A stretch of 64,000 bases of DNA from an uncultured Sphingomonadaceae bacterium (GCA_947493955.1 CANLSQ010000002.1:496001-560000); one strand, 5' to 3'. Counted from the stretch's first letter, positions 36,010 through 46,076 are shown. The notes: generated by a model from the letters alone, not told the origin. Program-made: numbers and translations.

Positions 36010-36471
36010 ATGTCCCGCCTTTCTTTATCCACCGCAAAAATGCGTCCTTTGGTAATGGGTCTTTCGGCCGTGGCTCTCATATCCGGCCTTTCCGCCTGTG
36101 CCAGCAACGATCGGCCAACAGCTGATCTTGCCGCATCACAGATCACAACCATCGGTGTGAACAGCTATTTGTGGCGTGCGACACTGGACAGCCTTTCCTT
36201 CATGCCGCTGACCCAGACCGACAGCAATGGCGGCGTCATCCTCACTGACTGGTACGTGAACCCGCAAAACCCGTCGGAGCGGATGAAATTGAACATCTCC
36301 ATCCTCGATCAGGATTTGCGCGCCGATGCCTTGCGCGTCGGGGCATCACGGCAGGTTCGCAATGGCGGCACCTGGGTAGATGCGCCGGTAAAAGCTGCGA
36401 CGACGCAGAAGCTGGAACAGATCATCCTCACCAAAGCGCGCGACTTGCGGCGCGGAGCCCTTACCAATTGA
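36010..36471 (+). CDS. DUF3576 lipoprotein
   Basis: 153-residue predicted lipoprotein with lipobox ISGLSAC after a hydrophobic segment, then the DUF3576 domain (IGVNSYLWRATLDSLSFMPLTQTD, VILTDWYVN, VKAATTQKLEQIILTKARDLR). The family is found almost only in Alphaproteobacteria and typically precedes leuS, as here. I use ATG 36010 because AGGAG lies 7 bases before it; upstream in-frame starts lack this. Function unknown. Confidence 0.85.
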   Translation: MSRLSLSTAKMRPLVMGLSAVALISGLSACASNDRPTADLAASQITTIGVNSYLWRATLDSLSFMPLTQTDSNGGVILTDWYVNPQNPSERMKLNISILDQDLRADALRVGASRQVRNGGTWVDAPVKAATTQKLEQIILTKARDLRRGALTN

Positions 36472-36535
36472 GCGGGACAACCAACTAATCCAACGACGGG
36501 CCTGCTGAAACGGGCCACATTCTTATAGGACCAGC

Positions 36536-39091
36536 ATGACCGATCAGCGTTTTAACCCTTTATCGGCGGACAAGCGCTGGCAAGCCCGCTGGTCGGAATC
36601 CGGCGTTTTTGAAGCGGATGACAACTCGCCAAAACCGCGCAGTTTTGTGCTGGAAATGTTTCCCTATCCTTCTGGCCGCATTCATATGGGCCATGTCCGC
36701 AACTATACGATGGGCGATGTGCTCGCCCGTTTCCGGCGGATGCAGGGCTTCGAGGTGCTTCATCCAATGGGTTGGGATGCCTTTGGCATGCCGGCCGAAA
36801 ATGCCGCTATGGAAAAGAAAGTCCATCCCGGCGAATGGACCCGCGCCAATATCGTGGCGATGCGGGACCAGATAAAACGGCTGGGTTTTGCCCTCGACTG
36901 GAGCCGCGAGCTGGCGACCTGCGAACCTGATTATTACGGACAGGAACAGGCGCTTTTTATCGACATGTTCGAAGGCGGGCTGGTCTATCGTAAAGAGTCC
37001 GCCGTCAACTGGGATCCGGTCGATATGACCGTACTCGCCAATGAGCAGGTGATCGACGGGAAAGGCTGGCGCTCCGGTGCGCCGGTGGAGAAACGCAAGC
37101 TCAGCCAGTGGTTTTTGAAAATCACCGATTTCGCGGAAGAACTGCTCGCCGGTCTCGATGATCTGAAAGGCTGGCCGGAAAAAGTCCGTACAATGCAGGA
37201 AAACTGGATTGGAAAGTCTCAGGGCCTGCAATTTCATTTTGCGCTGGCGGAGAAACAGCAGGATATTGGAACTGTTGAAGTTTTCTCGACGCGCCCGGAT
37301 ACGATTTTCGGGGCGAGCTTTATCGCTCTGTCTGCCGACCATCCATTGGCGCAGCAACTGGCGCAAGATGATGAAATGCTCGCGGCCTTTTGTGAGGACT
37401 GCAAAAAAACCGGGACGACTGCCGCTGAACTTGAAACGATGGAGAAGAAGGGCTTTGATACGGGCCTGAAAGTTACCCATCCGCTGGACCCGTCATGGGA
37501 GTTACCCGTTTTCGTCGCGAATTTCGTGTTGATGGACTATGGCACCGGCGCTGTTTTCGGCGTGCCCGCCCATGACCAGCGCGATCTGGATTTTGCGCGC
37601 AAATATGCGCTGCCGGTCACCCGCGTCGTGGCAGCGGAAGGCGACGAAGATGCGCCCATCCATGATGAATCCTATACCGGTCCCGGCATGCTGGTGAACA
37701 GCCGCATGCTCGACGGCATGGATATTGAAACCGCGCAACAAACGGTCATCGACAGGGCCGAGTCCGAAGGATGGGGTAAAGCCCAGACGACCTGGCGGCT
37801 GCGCGACTGGGGCGTTTCTCGTCAACGTTACTGGGGAACGCCAATTCCGATCATCCACTGTGATGATTGCGGTGCGGTTCCTGTTCCGAAGGATCAGTTG
37901 CCAGTTACATTACCCGATGATGTCAGCTTTGATATTCCCGGCAATCCGCTGGAGCGCCACGAAACATGGAAACATGTCGATTGTCCAAAATGCGGCAAGG
38001 CGGCGCGGCGCGAAACCGATACGCTTGATACTTTTACCAACTCCAGCTGGTACTTCCTGCGTTTTGCCAGCCAGCCGGATGATCAGCCATTTGATGCCGA
38101 TACCGTCAGGCAATGGATGCCGGTGTCACAATATATTGGTGGCATTGAACATGCGATCCTGCACCTGCTCTACGCCCGTTTCTGGACGCGCGCGCTGGCG
38201 TCAATTGGCAAGCTCGATTTTGCCGAGCCGTTTGAAAGCCTGTTCACCCAAGGCATGGTGACACACGAAACTTATTTCGAAACGGTTCAGAACGAAGATA
38301 CCGGGGCCGATCAGATCGTCTATTACAGCCCCGATGAAATCGAACACCGTGAAGGTGGCGTGTTCAAGTCATCCGGCGGTGCTCCGATCCAGATAGGCCG
38401 CATTGAAAAAATGTCGAAGTCGAAGAAGAACGTCGTCGACCCTGATCCGATTATCGACCAATATGGGGCGGACGCGGTTCGCTTCTTCATGCTGTCCGAC
38501 AGTCCGCCGGAACGTGACCTGCCATGGTCCGAGGCCGGGATCGAGGGTAGCTGGCGCTTTATCCAGCGGCTTTGGCGCCTGTTTGTGTCGATTGCGGATC
38601 AGCCTGCGCCAACTGGCGAAGACAAGAAGCTCAAACGCAAGTTGCATCAGACCATAGCCGGTGTTGCCGAAGATATTGAAGCCCTGTCGTTTAACAAGGC
38701 AGTCGCAAAAGTGTTTGAGCTGGTCAACATGATCGAGAAAGCCGCGCCATCGGCAGATCGTCATGACGCCATAAAATCACTGGCCCGGATTGTTGCGCCC
38801 ATGGTTCCCCATATCGCCGAAGAAGCCTGGGCGCTGCTCGGCGAAAGCGAACTGATCGCCAACGCTTCCTGGCCGGAAGTGGACGAAAGCCTGCTGGTCG
38901 AGGATGAAGTGACCATTGCTGTCCAGGTGCGCGGGAAGCTGCGCGATACGCTGACCGCCGCCAAGGGTAGCGATAAATCGGTGCTGGAGGAGCTTGCACT
39001 CGCCTCAGAGAAGGTGCAGCGTACAATTGATGGAGCGGACATAAAGAAGGTGATCGTAGTGCCCGACAGACTGGTGAATATCGTTATATGA
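36536..39091 (+). CDS. leuS: Leucyl-tRNA synthetase
   Basis: Class I synthetase charging tRNA-Leu. 851 residues, normal. The HIGH-type motif is [14 protein letters not shown]. The CP1 editing domain (about residues 220-400) contains the T-rich [13 protein letters not shown] and [15 protein letters not shown] segments. KMSKS is present as MSKSKKNV near residue 630, and the C-terminal anticodon-binding domain follows. AGGA lies upstream of ATG 36536. Overlaps lptE by 4 bases. Confidence 0.98.
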   Translation: MTDQRFNPLSADKRWQARWSESGVFEADDNSPKPRSFVLEMFPYPSGRIHMGHVRNYTMGDVLARFRRMQGFEVLHPMGWDAFGMPAENAAMEKKVHPGEWTRANIVAMRDQIKRLGFALDWSRELATCEPDYYGQEQALFIDMFEGGLVYRKESAVNWDPVDMTVLANEQVIDGKGWRSGAPVEKRKLSQWFLKITDFAEELLAGLDDLKGWPEKVRTMQENWIGKSQGLQFHFALAEKQQDIGTVEVFSTRPDTIFGASFIALSADHPLAQQLAQDDEMLAAFCEDCKKTGTTAAELETMEKKGFDTGLKVTHPLDPSWELPVFVANFVLMDYGTGAVFGVPAHDQRDLDFARKYALPVTRVVAAEGDEDAPIHDESYTGPGMLVNSRMLDGMDIETAQQTVIDRAESEGWGKAQTTWRLRDWGVSRQRYWGTPIPIIHCDDCGAVPVPKDQLPVTLPDDVSFDIPGNPLERHETWKHVDCPKCGKAARRETDTLDTFTNSSWYFLRFASQPDDQPFDADTVRQWMPVSQYIGGIEHAILHLLYARFWTRALASIGKLDFAEPFESLFTQGMVTHETYFETVQNEDTGADQIVYYSPDEIEHREGGVFKSSGGAPIQIGRIEKMSKSKKNVVDPDPIIDQYGADAVRFFMLSDSPPERDLPWSEAGIEGSWRFIQRLWRLFVSIADQPAPTGEDKKLKRKLHQTIAGVAEDIEALSFNKAVAKVFELVNMIEKAAPSADRHDAIKSLARIVAPMVPHIAEEAWALLGESELIANASWPEVDESLLVEDEVTIAVQVRGKLRDTLTAAKGSDKSVLEELALASEKVQRTIDGADIKKVIVVPDRLVNIVI

Positions 39092-39603
39092 AGCGGCTGC
39101 GTATAATCTCTCTGCTCGCCGGAGCCAGCGCCCTGCTCGCTTCCTGCGGTCTGCAACCCCTATATTCCGGCGGTTCCAATAGTGTCGTCGCCTCTCAGCT
39201 TGGTGCCGTTCAGGTTGAACCGATCCAGGGCAAGGCGGGATGGCTGATGCGCAACGCGCTGAATGATCAGCTGTCCACCTTGGAAGGCAGCGACGTCAAA
39301 TATCGCCTGATCGTCGAACTGGACGATAAAATTGCCGGCTTTGGCGTGCGCAGCAATGATCGTATCACCCGGGAACGCCGGACCTTGCGCGCGCGTTATC
39401 AGCTCGTCCGCCTGTCCGACAGCAAAGTTGTGCTGGATGCGACCGCCGGCTCCGATGCTGGTATTGACGTGGTGTCCTCGGAATTTGCCACCGTGGCGGC
39501 CGAAGAAACAGCGCTGGAGAACCTGTCCACAAGGGTTGCCGATCAGATTGTCAAACGGCTATCCCTTTTTGCACGCAAACAGGCTGGCGACAGCAGCAAC
39601 TAG
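39088..39603 (+). CDS. lptE: LPS assembly lipoprotein LptE
   Basis: 171-residue outer-membrane lipoprotein that plugs LptD for LPS delivery. The lipobox [14 protein letters not shown] is characteristic; later [11 protein letters not shown]-like and [14 protein letters not shown] strands follow. ATG 39088 overlaps the leuS stop (ATGA), and holA starts 24 bases after. The leuS-lptE-holA order is conserved across many Gram-negatives. Confidence 0.92.
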   Translation: MKRLRIISLLAGASALLASCGLQPLYSGGSNSVVASQLGAVQVEPIQGKAGWLMRNALNDQLSTLEGSDVKYRLIVELDDKIAGFGVRSNDRITRERRTLRARYQLVRLSDSKVVLDATAGSDAGIDVVSSEFATVAAEETALENLSTRVADQIVKRLSLFARKQAGDSSN

Positions 39604-39627
39604 TGGAAGCGGCACGAGGATGAAGCC

Positions 39628-40656
39628 GTGAAAGTCAAAGATAATGAAATTGTGCGCCGTTTTCATGCGGCCCCTGAAGCCATAAGGCTTGCGGTTTTAT
39701 GCGGCCCCAATGCGACGCGCTGTCAGGCTTTGGCCAATGAATTGGCGGCCCCGCTGGCTCAATCCGCGGAACGAATTGATCTCACCATCGCCGATCTCAC
39801 TGAAAGTGCAGCGCGGCTGAATGACGAGGCGACATCAGCGTCCCTATTTGGCGACAAGCGCTTCATCATGGTTCGTCTGAACAGTGGAGAAGCGGTAAGG
39901 GCGGCAGCGGCCATAGAGAATCTGCTGGAAAGCGAGACCAAGGGTGATCCGGTGTTTATCGTCGCTGCGGGGATGGCGGACAAAACTGCCTTGGCCAAAA
40001 AAATTGCCGCAGCCCCCGATGCCCTGATCGCCACCTGCTATGAAACTTCGCAAAGCGATGCAGTTTCAGCCATTTCCGGCATGGCGCGCGATGAAGGCGT
40101 GCGCATGTCGCGCGACACCGCAGCTGCAATAGCCGCCCTGACCAGCAATGATCTCGTTCTCGCGAGACTCGAGGTAGAAAAAATTGCGCTGTATCTTGAT
40201 GCCGCGCCGGATAACCCGAAAGAGGCTGAGGCGGAACTTCTCAATCTGCTTGGCGCAGAAAATGACGAAGAAGATCTGGGGCTTTTGATCAACGCCGCGG
40301 TGAGCGGTGACACCAGAAAACTGACCAGTGAACTCGCGGCCGTCAGCACCACGGGCTTTAGCGAGGTCGGGTTGATCCGGTTGATGCTGCGCCATCTGAA
40401 CAAGCTGGCCGAACTGCGCGCCAAAGTTGATCAGGGGTCGAATATCGGCAAGCTGGTCAATCACCCCAGCGTGTTCTGGAAAGACCGGGACAATTATGCA
40501 CGGCAGCTGAATATCTGGTCATCCGCTCATATAGGGCGGCTGATCGAACGGATATTGGTACTGGAGATTGCCCTCAAAAGCAGCGGCCAGCCGGAACATG
40601 TGCTGGTCGAACAGGAATTGCTGACTATTGCCAGAAAAGCCGCGCATTTGCGCTAG
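39628..40656 (+). CDS. holA: DNA polymerase III subunit delta
   Basis: 342-residue delta subunit of the clamp loader. The sequence aligns in pattern with HolA: a degraded P-loop region (AVLCGPNATRCQALANELA), SLFGDKRFIMVRL, and C-terminal domain III (LIRLMLRHLNKLAELRAKV, HPSVFWKDRDNYARQL). It begins at GTG 39628. Tail-to-tail with the DUF4402 gene, 5 bases apart. Confidence 0.93.
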   Translation: MKVKDNEIVRRFHAAPEAIRLAVLCGPNATRCQALANELAAPLAQSAERIDLTIADLTESAARLNDEATSASLFGDKRFIMVRLNSGEAVRAAAAIENLLESETKGDPVFIVAAGMADKTALAKKIAAAPDALIATCYETSQSDAVSAISGMARDEGVRMSRDTAAAIAALTSNDLVLARLEVEKIALYLDAAPDNPKEAEAELLNLLGAENDEEDLGLLINAAVSGDTRKLTSELAAVSTTGFSEVGLIRLMLRHLNKLAELRAKVDQGSNIGKLVNHPSVFWKDRDNYARQLNIWSSAHIGRLIERILVLEIALKSSGQPEHVLVEQELLTIARKAAHLR

Positions 40657-40661
40657 TATCG

Positions 40662-41210
40662 CTATTCATAGTCGGCGGTAATCGCGATCCGGCCTCGAAA
40701 CTGGCCGCTGGCATTGCCGGTTACGCGCAGCCGGCCACCAAAAGAGAAGTTCAGCCTTCCATCACGATCGAGTCGCGCCTGCGCCGGTAGATCGGTGTCG
40801 AGCTTAACCAGATCGGCAGTCGAGCCATTTGGGGCGCTTAATGTGATCCTCTCCGGTAGGTGCACGCGCACCACACGCCCCGGCTCCCCGGTCAAACGCC
40901 CTTCGCCATTGAGGGATAAGCCGCCCAGATCCGTCAATCCTCCGCTAATCCGGCGCTGTCCAGATTGTGGATCGATCTCAACCTCACCGCCCGCCCGATT
41001 AAGCAGAGCCAGTCTGGAAAAATCCAGATTGGCGGTGATTTCGATATTGAGAGGTGTCTCTGTCTTGTCAGATGATCGCGCAGATGACGCGCCGTCCGGT
41101 GGAGCCGCACATAGCCGGCACTGCGCCGCAGCACTGTCCGGCGCAACAAGCATCCAGCCGCACAGCAGCATCAAAGCCGGAAAAACCAGCCGAAATGTCG
41201 CATTAATCAT
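40662..41210 (-). CDS. Exported DUF4402 domain protein
   Basis: About 182 residues: a signal peptide (LVFPALMLLCGWMLVAPDSAAA), a short Cys-containing linker (QCRLCAAPP), then a DUF4402 beta-rich domain (about 60-182) with LGGLSLNGEGRLTG, VHLPERITLSAPNG and RLNFSFGGRLRVTGNASGQF. DUF4402 proteins are exported and are thought to be fimbria- or surface-like; function unknown. ATG 41210 is used over two preceding GTG codons. Confidence 0.82.
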   Translation of the reverse strand: MINATFRLVFPALMLLCGWMLVAPDSAAAQCRLCAAPPDGASSARSSDKTETPLNIEITANLDFSRLALLNRAGGEVEIDPQSGQRRISGGLTDLGGLSLNGEGRLTGEPGRVVRVHLPERITLSAPNGSTADLVKLDTDLPAQARLDRDGRLNFSFGGRLRVTGNASGQFRGRIAITADYE

Positions 41211-41548
41211 CACCACATTCCGGTTTTATCGAAAAGCACTGAAAAAATGGTTAATTATTTATGATCACGGTCCCCTGCAAGATGGATATCCGGCTTTCCT
41301 ACACCAAGATATTTGTGATATTTTCCGCCCGCTCTTGCTGGTTCTTTAAGCTACATATGACGCGTTTTGGCCGGAAATGTCAAAATATGGCCCGGATTGA
41401 CTGTGACTTGTGTGAACTTTGACAGAAGACATTCACTCCGTACCATTGTCGCGGGACCATCAAAGAATAGCCAAAAGGACATTGCAAACATTGTAAACTT
41501 CGCCCGCCGCCGCTTGACGCCAGCAGCTTTTCTCCCCACCTTGGCGTC
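41211..41548. other. Divergent intergenic region before msrB
   Basis: 338 bases between the DUF4402 gene (left) and msrB (right). AT-rich near 41230-41350. No ORF of merit and no recognised RNA. The last 33 bases form an inverted repeat ending at the msrB start codon (separate entry). Confidence 0.5.
41516..41548 (+). repeat. Inverted repeat abutting the msrB start codon
   Basis: GACGCCA (41516-41522) and TGGCGTC (41542-41548) can pair across a 19-base loop, ending at the base before ATG 41549. No Shine-Dalgarno sequence is visible in the region. It may be a leader hairpin controlling translation or a regulator site overlapping the start. Confidence 0.4.
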
Positions 41549-41947
41549 ATGGAAAAAATCGTCTTGAGCGCCGATGAATGGCGCGAAAAATTGACCCCTG
41601 AACAATATCATGTGCTCCGCGAAGCGGGGACAGAGCGCGCCTTTACCGGAAAACTCAACGCGGAAAAACGCGACGGTGAGTTTTTCTGCGCCGGATGCGG
41701 GACAAAGCTGTTCGATGCTGCAAAAAAATTCGACAGTGGCTGTGGGTGGCCAAGTTTTACCGAACCCGCCGAGTCCGAAGCCGTTACCGAAATAGAAGAT
41801 CTCAGCCACGGCATGCGCCGTATCGAGGTGCGTTGCACCAGCTGTGACGGGCATTTGGGTCATGTTTTCCCTGATGGTCCGGCGGAAAATGGCCTGCGCT
41901 ATTGCATGAACAGCGCCGCACTGGATTTTGAACCCAAAGACAGTTGA
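41549..41947 (+). CDS. msrB: Peptide-methionine (R)-S-oxide reductase
   Basis: 132-residue zinc enzyme that repairs methionine-R-sulfoxide. CxxC zinc pairs are FFCAGCGTK and VRCTSCDGHLGHVFPDG; the catalytic cysteine is in GLRYCMNSAAL (usually RYCINS). No signal peptide, so cytoplasmic. The ATG start lacks a clear ribosome site and directly follows an inverted repeat, so regulation at the leader is possible. Confidence 0.95.
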   Translation: MEKIVLSADEWREKLTPEQYHVLREAGTERAFTGKLNAEKRDGEFFCAGCGTKLFDAAKKFDSGCGWPSFTEPAESEAVTEIEDLSHGMRRIEVRCTSCDGHLGHVFPDGPAENGLRYCMNSAALDFEPKDS

Positions 41948-42035
41948 AAATTTCGCTGTCCTGCAACGTTCAGCCTGCAGTAAGACGGTAACACGCTAAA
42001 CAGATGCATAGTAAGCGTATGGTGAATGGGACAAT

Positions 42036-44135
42036 ATGGCGCGGGGCAAAAAACGCAGCAAACAATCGGGAGCAGTCCGGACATGGCTTTCCCGGATAAT
42101 GAAAACCGGGCTGGTTGTCGGCCTGCTCGGCTTCATTGCGCTTGTCGTCGCGGTGATGGTCATCCGGTCATCGCTACCGGGCTATGAAGACCTGAAATCC
42201 TCGCCCAACGGGCAAATGATCCGCGTATTGGACGTGAACGGAAAAGAACTGTTTTCCATGGGTCCCAGCTATGGCCAATGGCTGGACTATGAGGATATTC
42301 CCCAGGTCATGAAAGACGCCATGATCGCTGTGGAAGACCGCCGCTATGAAAGTCACCTCGGCGTTGATCCCATCGGAATTGCGCGTTCGTTCAAAGTACG
42401 TCTGGAGCGGGGACACTGGGCCCAGGGTGGCTCGACCATCACCCAGCAGCTGGCACGGAATATCTTCCTGAACAGCAGCCGGACATTCGGCCGCAAAGGT
42501 AGGGAAATGCTGATTGCCCTGGCGATGGAACGCAAGTTTTCGAAAGAGCAGATACTCGAACTTTATCTCAACAAGGTCTATTATGGCGGCGGGGCCTATG
42601 GCATTGATGCCGCCTCTCGCCGGTTCTTTGCCCATGGCGCCGGTGAGCTGAGCCTTGCCGAAGCGGCGATTATTGCAGGACTGGTCAAAGCTCCATCGCG
42701 CTATTCACCCACTGCCGATGCGCAAGCCGCCATCGACCGTGCAACGGTTGTATTGCGGGTCATGCAGGATGCCGGAGCCATAAGCGCAGCACAGGCAGCA
42801 GAAACCAAACCAACAGCGGTCAAACTTGCGCCTGAACCGCGCCAGAATAGTGTGCGCTACTTTACAGACTGGGCACTGCCGCAACTTGACCTTCTGATCG
42901 ATGAAGCGGTTGAACCGATTGAGGTTTGGACAACCCTGGATCTTGATATGCAGCGGGCAGCCACCAATGCTATCCAGACCGGCGCCCCTGCCGGCACACA
43001 AGGTGCATTGGTTGCCATTGATCGCGATGGTGCCGTTAGAGCGATGGTTGGCGGAACCGATTATGTATCATCCAACTACAACCGCGCGACACAAGCCGTG
43101 CGTCAACCGGGATCGGCATGGAAAATCTTCGTCTACATGGCTGCGCTGGAGGCCGGCTATACGCCCAATGATATTGTTACAGATGAGCCGATCAAGATAG
43201 GTAACTGGACGCCGCGGAACAGCGGTGGACGCTATGCCGGTGATATCACTCTGCGCTCCGCTTTCGCTTATTCGAAAAATACCGTTGCGGCGGCTATTGG
43301 CAATGATATCGGAACCACAACCATCGCCAACATGGCTCGCCGGTTCGGGGTTACCACGCCCATTGATACCAATCCGTCAATGGTATTGGGGACATCGGAC
43401 GTCCGGCTTCTGGACATGACAAGGGCCTTTGCCTCGGTCAATGCCAAGGGTGTTGCGATCACGCCCTATGCAATCACCAAGGTCAGCACGATGAACGGGG
43501 ACGTTCTATACCAAAGCAAATTTGATGGCAGCCGGGTGCTTGTCGATCCATGGGTCGCGGCCGGCATCACCGATCTGATGCAAACCGCGGTGAACGCCGG
43601 TACCGGTCGGGCGGCCCAGATTGGGCGACCAGTGGCCGGTAAGACGGGTACCACCAGCAGCAATAAAGATGGCTGGTTTCTGGGCTTTTCAAGCGGACTG
43701 ACCACGGGTGTATGGATGGGCCGGGACGATGCCAAAGCGGTTCGCGGGCTGCAAGGAGGCCGCGCACCTGCGGCGGCTTTCGCGTCCTTCATGAAAGTTG
43801 CCGTGGCCAAACGGAAAGCGGAAAAATTTGATACCGAGCTGATCTTGCCCGACTGGCAACTGGAACCGGATGAAGAAGAATTTTATGGTGCGCCGGAAGA
43901 CGGTATTTATGTCGACGAAAACGGCATGCCCATCGAGACGGGGCAAGGCCTGGAATATGATTTGGAGGGCGGACAAGCGGAAGATGGACCGCCGCAGCTG
44001 GATCAGGACTGGATTGACTCGGTTTTGGGCCGGGGAGAAGGCGAGGACAGCACGCCTGAAGAGGAACCGGATGATCTACCGACTGACCGACCCAATGGGC
44101 CAGTTTCGATCTTGCCCAAACCAGCCGAAGAATAG
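42036..44135 (+). CDS. Class A penicillin-binding protein (PBP1A family)
   Basis: 699-residue bifunctional peptidoglycan synthase. A basic N terminus and one membrane helix (about 22-44) are followed by a GT51 glycosyltransferase domain (VEDRRYESHLGVDPIG, QGGSTITQQLARNIFL, ELYLNKVYYGGGAYGID). The transpeptidase has SxxK as PGSAWKIF, SKN in YSKNTV and KTG in VAGKTGTTSSNKDG. The acidic C-terminal tail ends about residue 699. The Thr-to-Ala change within the STxK-type loop is tolerated in PBPs, so activity is expected. Confidence 0.93.
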   Translation: MARGKKRSKQSGAVRTWLSRIMKTGLVVGLLGFIALVVAVMVIRSSLPGYEDLKSSPNGQMIRVLDVNGKELFSMGPSYGQWLDYEDIPQVMKDAMIAVEDRRYESHLGVDPIGIARSFKVRLERGHWAQGGSTITQQLARNIFLNSSRTFGRKGREMLIALAMERKFSKEQILELYLNKVYYGGGAYGIDAASRRFFAHGAGELSLAEAAIIAGLVKAPSRYSPTADAQAAIDRATVVLRVMQDAGAISAAQAAETKPTAVKLAPEPRQNSVRYFTDWALPQLDLLIDEAVEPIEVWTTLDLDMQRAATNAIQTGAPAGTQGALVAIDRDGAVRAMVGGTDYVSSNYNRATQAVRQPGSAWKIFVYMAALEAGYTPNDIVTDEPIKIGNWTPRNSGGRYAGDITLRSAFAYSKNTVAAAIGNDIGTTTIANMARRFGVTTPIDTNPSMVLGTSDVRLLDMTRAFASVNAKGVAITPYAITKVSTMNGDVLYQSKFDGSRVLVDPWVAAGITDLMQTAVNAGTGRAAQIGRPVAGKTGTTSSNKDGWFLGFSSGLTTGVWMGRDDAKAVRGLQGGRAPAAAFASFMKVAVAKRKAEKFDTELILPDWQLEPDEEEFYGAPEDGIYVDENGMPIETGQGLEYDLEGGQAEDGPPQLDQDWIDSVLGRGEGEDSTPEEEPDDLPTDRPNGPVSILPKPAEE

Positions 44136-44141
44136 AGCCAG

Positions 44142-44903
44142 CTATCTGATTGGCGCCCCAATCAGGTGCAGCGCAGCACCATGTTGTTTCAGCCAAAGAT
44201 CGGCCTCATTGCGTTTGCCTTCAAAAATTTGGTCCAGCAGTGCATAGAAGGCAGGGCTGTGATTCATATGCCGCAAATGGGCCACTTCATGGGCAACCAC
44301 AGAGCGCCTGACCATCGGCGGAGCCATGATAAGCCGCCAGCTGAGCCTTATGGATTTGCGCCCTGAACAGCTGCCCCAACGTCTGCGTGCATCGCCCACC
44401 GATAGCGCGGGCAAATCGACCTCTGCTCGATCGCAATAAAATGCCAGATCCTCCGCATACATGTCCCGCGATTGATCTTTCATCCAGCTGATTACACGCG
44501 CTTCAATCCGATTTTCCGGGCCGCCAACGCGGATTTCGCCTTCGATTTTCAAAGGTTTGCGGGAATATTCAGCAGACCATCTTATGGTATGACTTTCCCC
44601 CGCAAAGGCAATTTCGGCGCCATTGATAATCGGTACCGCTGGCAAGGCATCGGCAAAGCGCTCCGCTAACCAGTCCGATTTGGACTGGGCAAAACGCAGC
44701 GCCTGGACGGTACTGGCATAGCGCGGCATGGTCAGCTTTACCTCCCCCTTCACTGTGTCAGCTGAAACGGCAATGGAGCGCGCCTGCGCCAGTTTGCGGA
44801 CTTGCAGCGGGTAAAAGCGACCTTCGAGTTCAATCTCGAATTCATCCCTTTCGGTTGGGACTGGTCGTGCCTTAGAGCGGTCTGTCCAGAATATGCTGTT
44901 CAA
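44142..44903 (-). CDS. YgjP-like M48-type metallopeptidase
   Basis: 253-residue DUF45/YgjP family protein. The zinc site is VVAHEVAHLRHMNHSPAFY in the C-terminal half (about residue 205), preceded by the RRRWGSCSGRKSIRLSWRL motif typical of the family. No signal peptide. The frame starts at TTG 44903, which overlaps the YcgN gene by 32 bases; no other start codon lies nearby. Substrate unknown; possibly a housekeeping protease in the ycgN operon. Confidence 0.85.
   Translation of the reverse strand: MNSIFWTDRSKARPVPTERDEFEIELEGRFYPLQVRKLAQARSIAVSADTVKGEVKLTMPRYASTVQALRFAQSKSDWLAERFADALPAVPIINGAEIAFAGESHTIRWSAEYSRKPLKIEGEIRVGGPENRIEARVISWMKDQSRDMYAEDLAFYCDRAEVDLPALSVGDARRRWGSCSGRKSIRLSWRLIMAPPMVRRSVVAHEVAHLRHMNHSPAFYALLDQIFEGKRNEADLWLKQHGAALHLIGAPIR
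44146..44165. terminator. Hairpin at the convergent PBP1A / M48 gene ends
   Basis: Perfect 8-bp stem CTGATTGG (44146-44153) and CCAATCAG (44158-44165) with a 4-base loop, 10 bases after the PBP stop and inside the last codons of the opposite gene. Position at a convergent junction suggests a bidirectional terminator or RNA 3' end, though no T-run follows on either side. Confidence 0.4.
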
Positions 44904-45318
44904 TCGGCCCAGCTTCCACCTCCGTTATCACCTTGCCCCGGATTGAATTCCCGGTTTCGTGTATCGTTTCGCGATCACCGGAGACCAGATAGTGCCATTC
45001 CGGCAACGGTAAATTACGCGCCCGCATCTTATAAGCGCAACTGTCCGGAAGCCAGGTAAATTGGTCAAGCTTACCGCGTGTCAACCGTATGCAATCGGGG
45101 ACATAGTAGCGGCGCCGCCGATAGTCGCTGCACCGCGCGCTCTGTGTGTCCAAAAGCTTGCAGGCAATGTTGGTCATATAGACCTTACCATCATCCTCAT
45201 CTTCGGCCTTCAACAAGCAGCACTTGCCACAACCATCGCACAAGGCTTCCCACTGCGCACGGTCTAGCGTGTCCAGTGGTTGTTCCCAGAACGGATGCTC
45301 GGTGTTTACCGCGTCCAC
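44872..45318 (-). CDS. YcgN-family cysteine cluster protein
   Basis: 148-residue UPF0260/YcgN protein. CDGCGKCC (about residue 29-36), then the C in NIACKLLDTQSARCSDY and PDCIRL form the metal-cluster cysteine set; SCAYKM follows. Function unknown. It begins at GTG 45318 and overlaps the SCO gene by 13 bases, and its end overlaps the M48 gene by 32 bases: three leftward genes are packed with overlaps. Confidence 0.88.
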   Translation of the reverse strand: MDAVNTEHPFWEQPLDTLDRAQWEALCDGCGKCCLLKAEDEDDGKVYMTNIACKLLDTQSARCSDYRRRRYYVPDCIRLTRGKLDQFTWLPDSCAYKMRARNLPLPEWHYLVSGDRETIHETGNSIRGKVITEVEAGPIEQHILDRPL

Positions 45319-45923
45319 CGCTTAATCTCATCCGCAACTTGCTGGGGGGTACCGTCAAACGGGAGCAGCGCAATTGGTTCGCCCTCTGGTCCGAACAGAT
45401 AGCCTTGCCGGCTATGGTCAACCAGATATTCGCTAAAACCCGGACTTTCGCGCTTATTGTAGATGATCAGATATTTCTTTGCGACAGCGGCAATCTCATC
45501 GACACTGCCCGTCAGGCCTATCAACCGGGGGTGAAAATTCCCAACATATTGTTTCAGTTGTTCCGGGCGATCACGCTCCGGATCGATCGAAATAAAGATC
45601 GGCTGGATTTTCTCCGCAAGAGAAGGGTCTTCCTTTTCGGCCAACGTCAAGCCGTTCATCAGATTCGCAAGATCTATCGGGCAAACATCGGGGCAATAGG
45701 TAAAGCCAAAATAGATGATCCGGTATTTTCCGGTAAAATCCGTATCGGAACTTGTTCCGCCATCTTGATTGGTTAGCGTAAAACTGCCACCAATATCTGC
45801 TCCCGCGAGAGGAGCTTCGGTTTCTGCGCTGCCGGGAGAGGCCGGGTTGCAAGCGGCGAGAAGCAACATTAAAAGGGTGGCAGAAAAAGCAGATAGTAAA
45901 TTATTCATCATGCGGCCAGACAT
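45306..45923 (-). CDS. SCO1/SenC-family copper chaperone, lipoprotein
   Basis: 205-residue periplasm-facing lipoprotein (lipobox LLLAAC). The thioredoxin-like SCO domain has copper-binding CxxxC in FTYCPDVCPIDLANL and the histidine in VDHSRQGYLFGPEG. SCO proteins load copper into the CuA site of cytochrome c oxidase. ATG 45923 is used; ATG 45911 and 45908 are also in frame. First gene of the SCO-YcgN-M48 leftward group. Confidence 0.9.
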   Translation of the reverse strand: MSGRMMNNLLSAFSATLLMLLLAACNPASPGSAETEAPLAGADIGGSFTLTNQDGGTSSDTDFTGKYRIIYFGFTYCPDVCPIDLANLMNGLTLAEKEDPSLAEKIQPIFISIDPERDRPEQLKQYVGNFHPRLIGLTGSVDEIAAVAKKYLIIYNKRESPGFSEYLVDHSRQGYLFGPEGEPIALLPFDGTPQQVADEIKRWTR

Positions 45924-46076
45924 GGTCTGCTATGGATGATTATTCAACTGATAATTGACGGATTCTATTGTCAGGCGGCAACTGGTTTTCAAGTTTACGC
46001 GCGTTAAATTTATATAGGGCAGCTTATTATGCTTCGGGGCAGAGACAGATTTTCAAACATCCGCAAGGGAAACGAG

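Noticed and set aside
36560-37480. 306-residue leftward frame inside leuS
   Set aside because: Antisense shadow of leuS codon usage.
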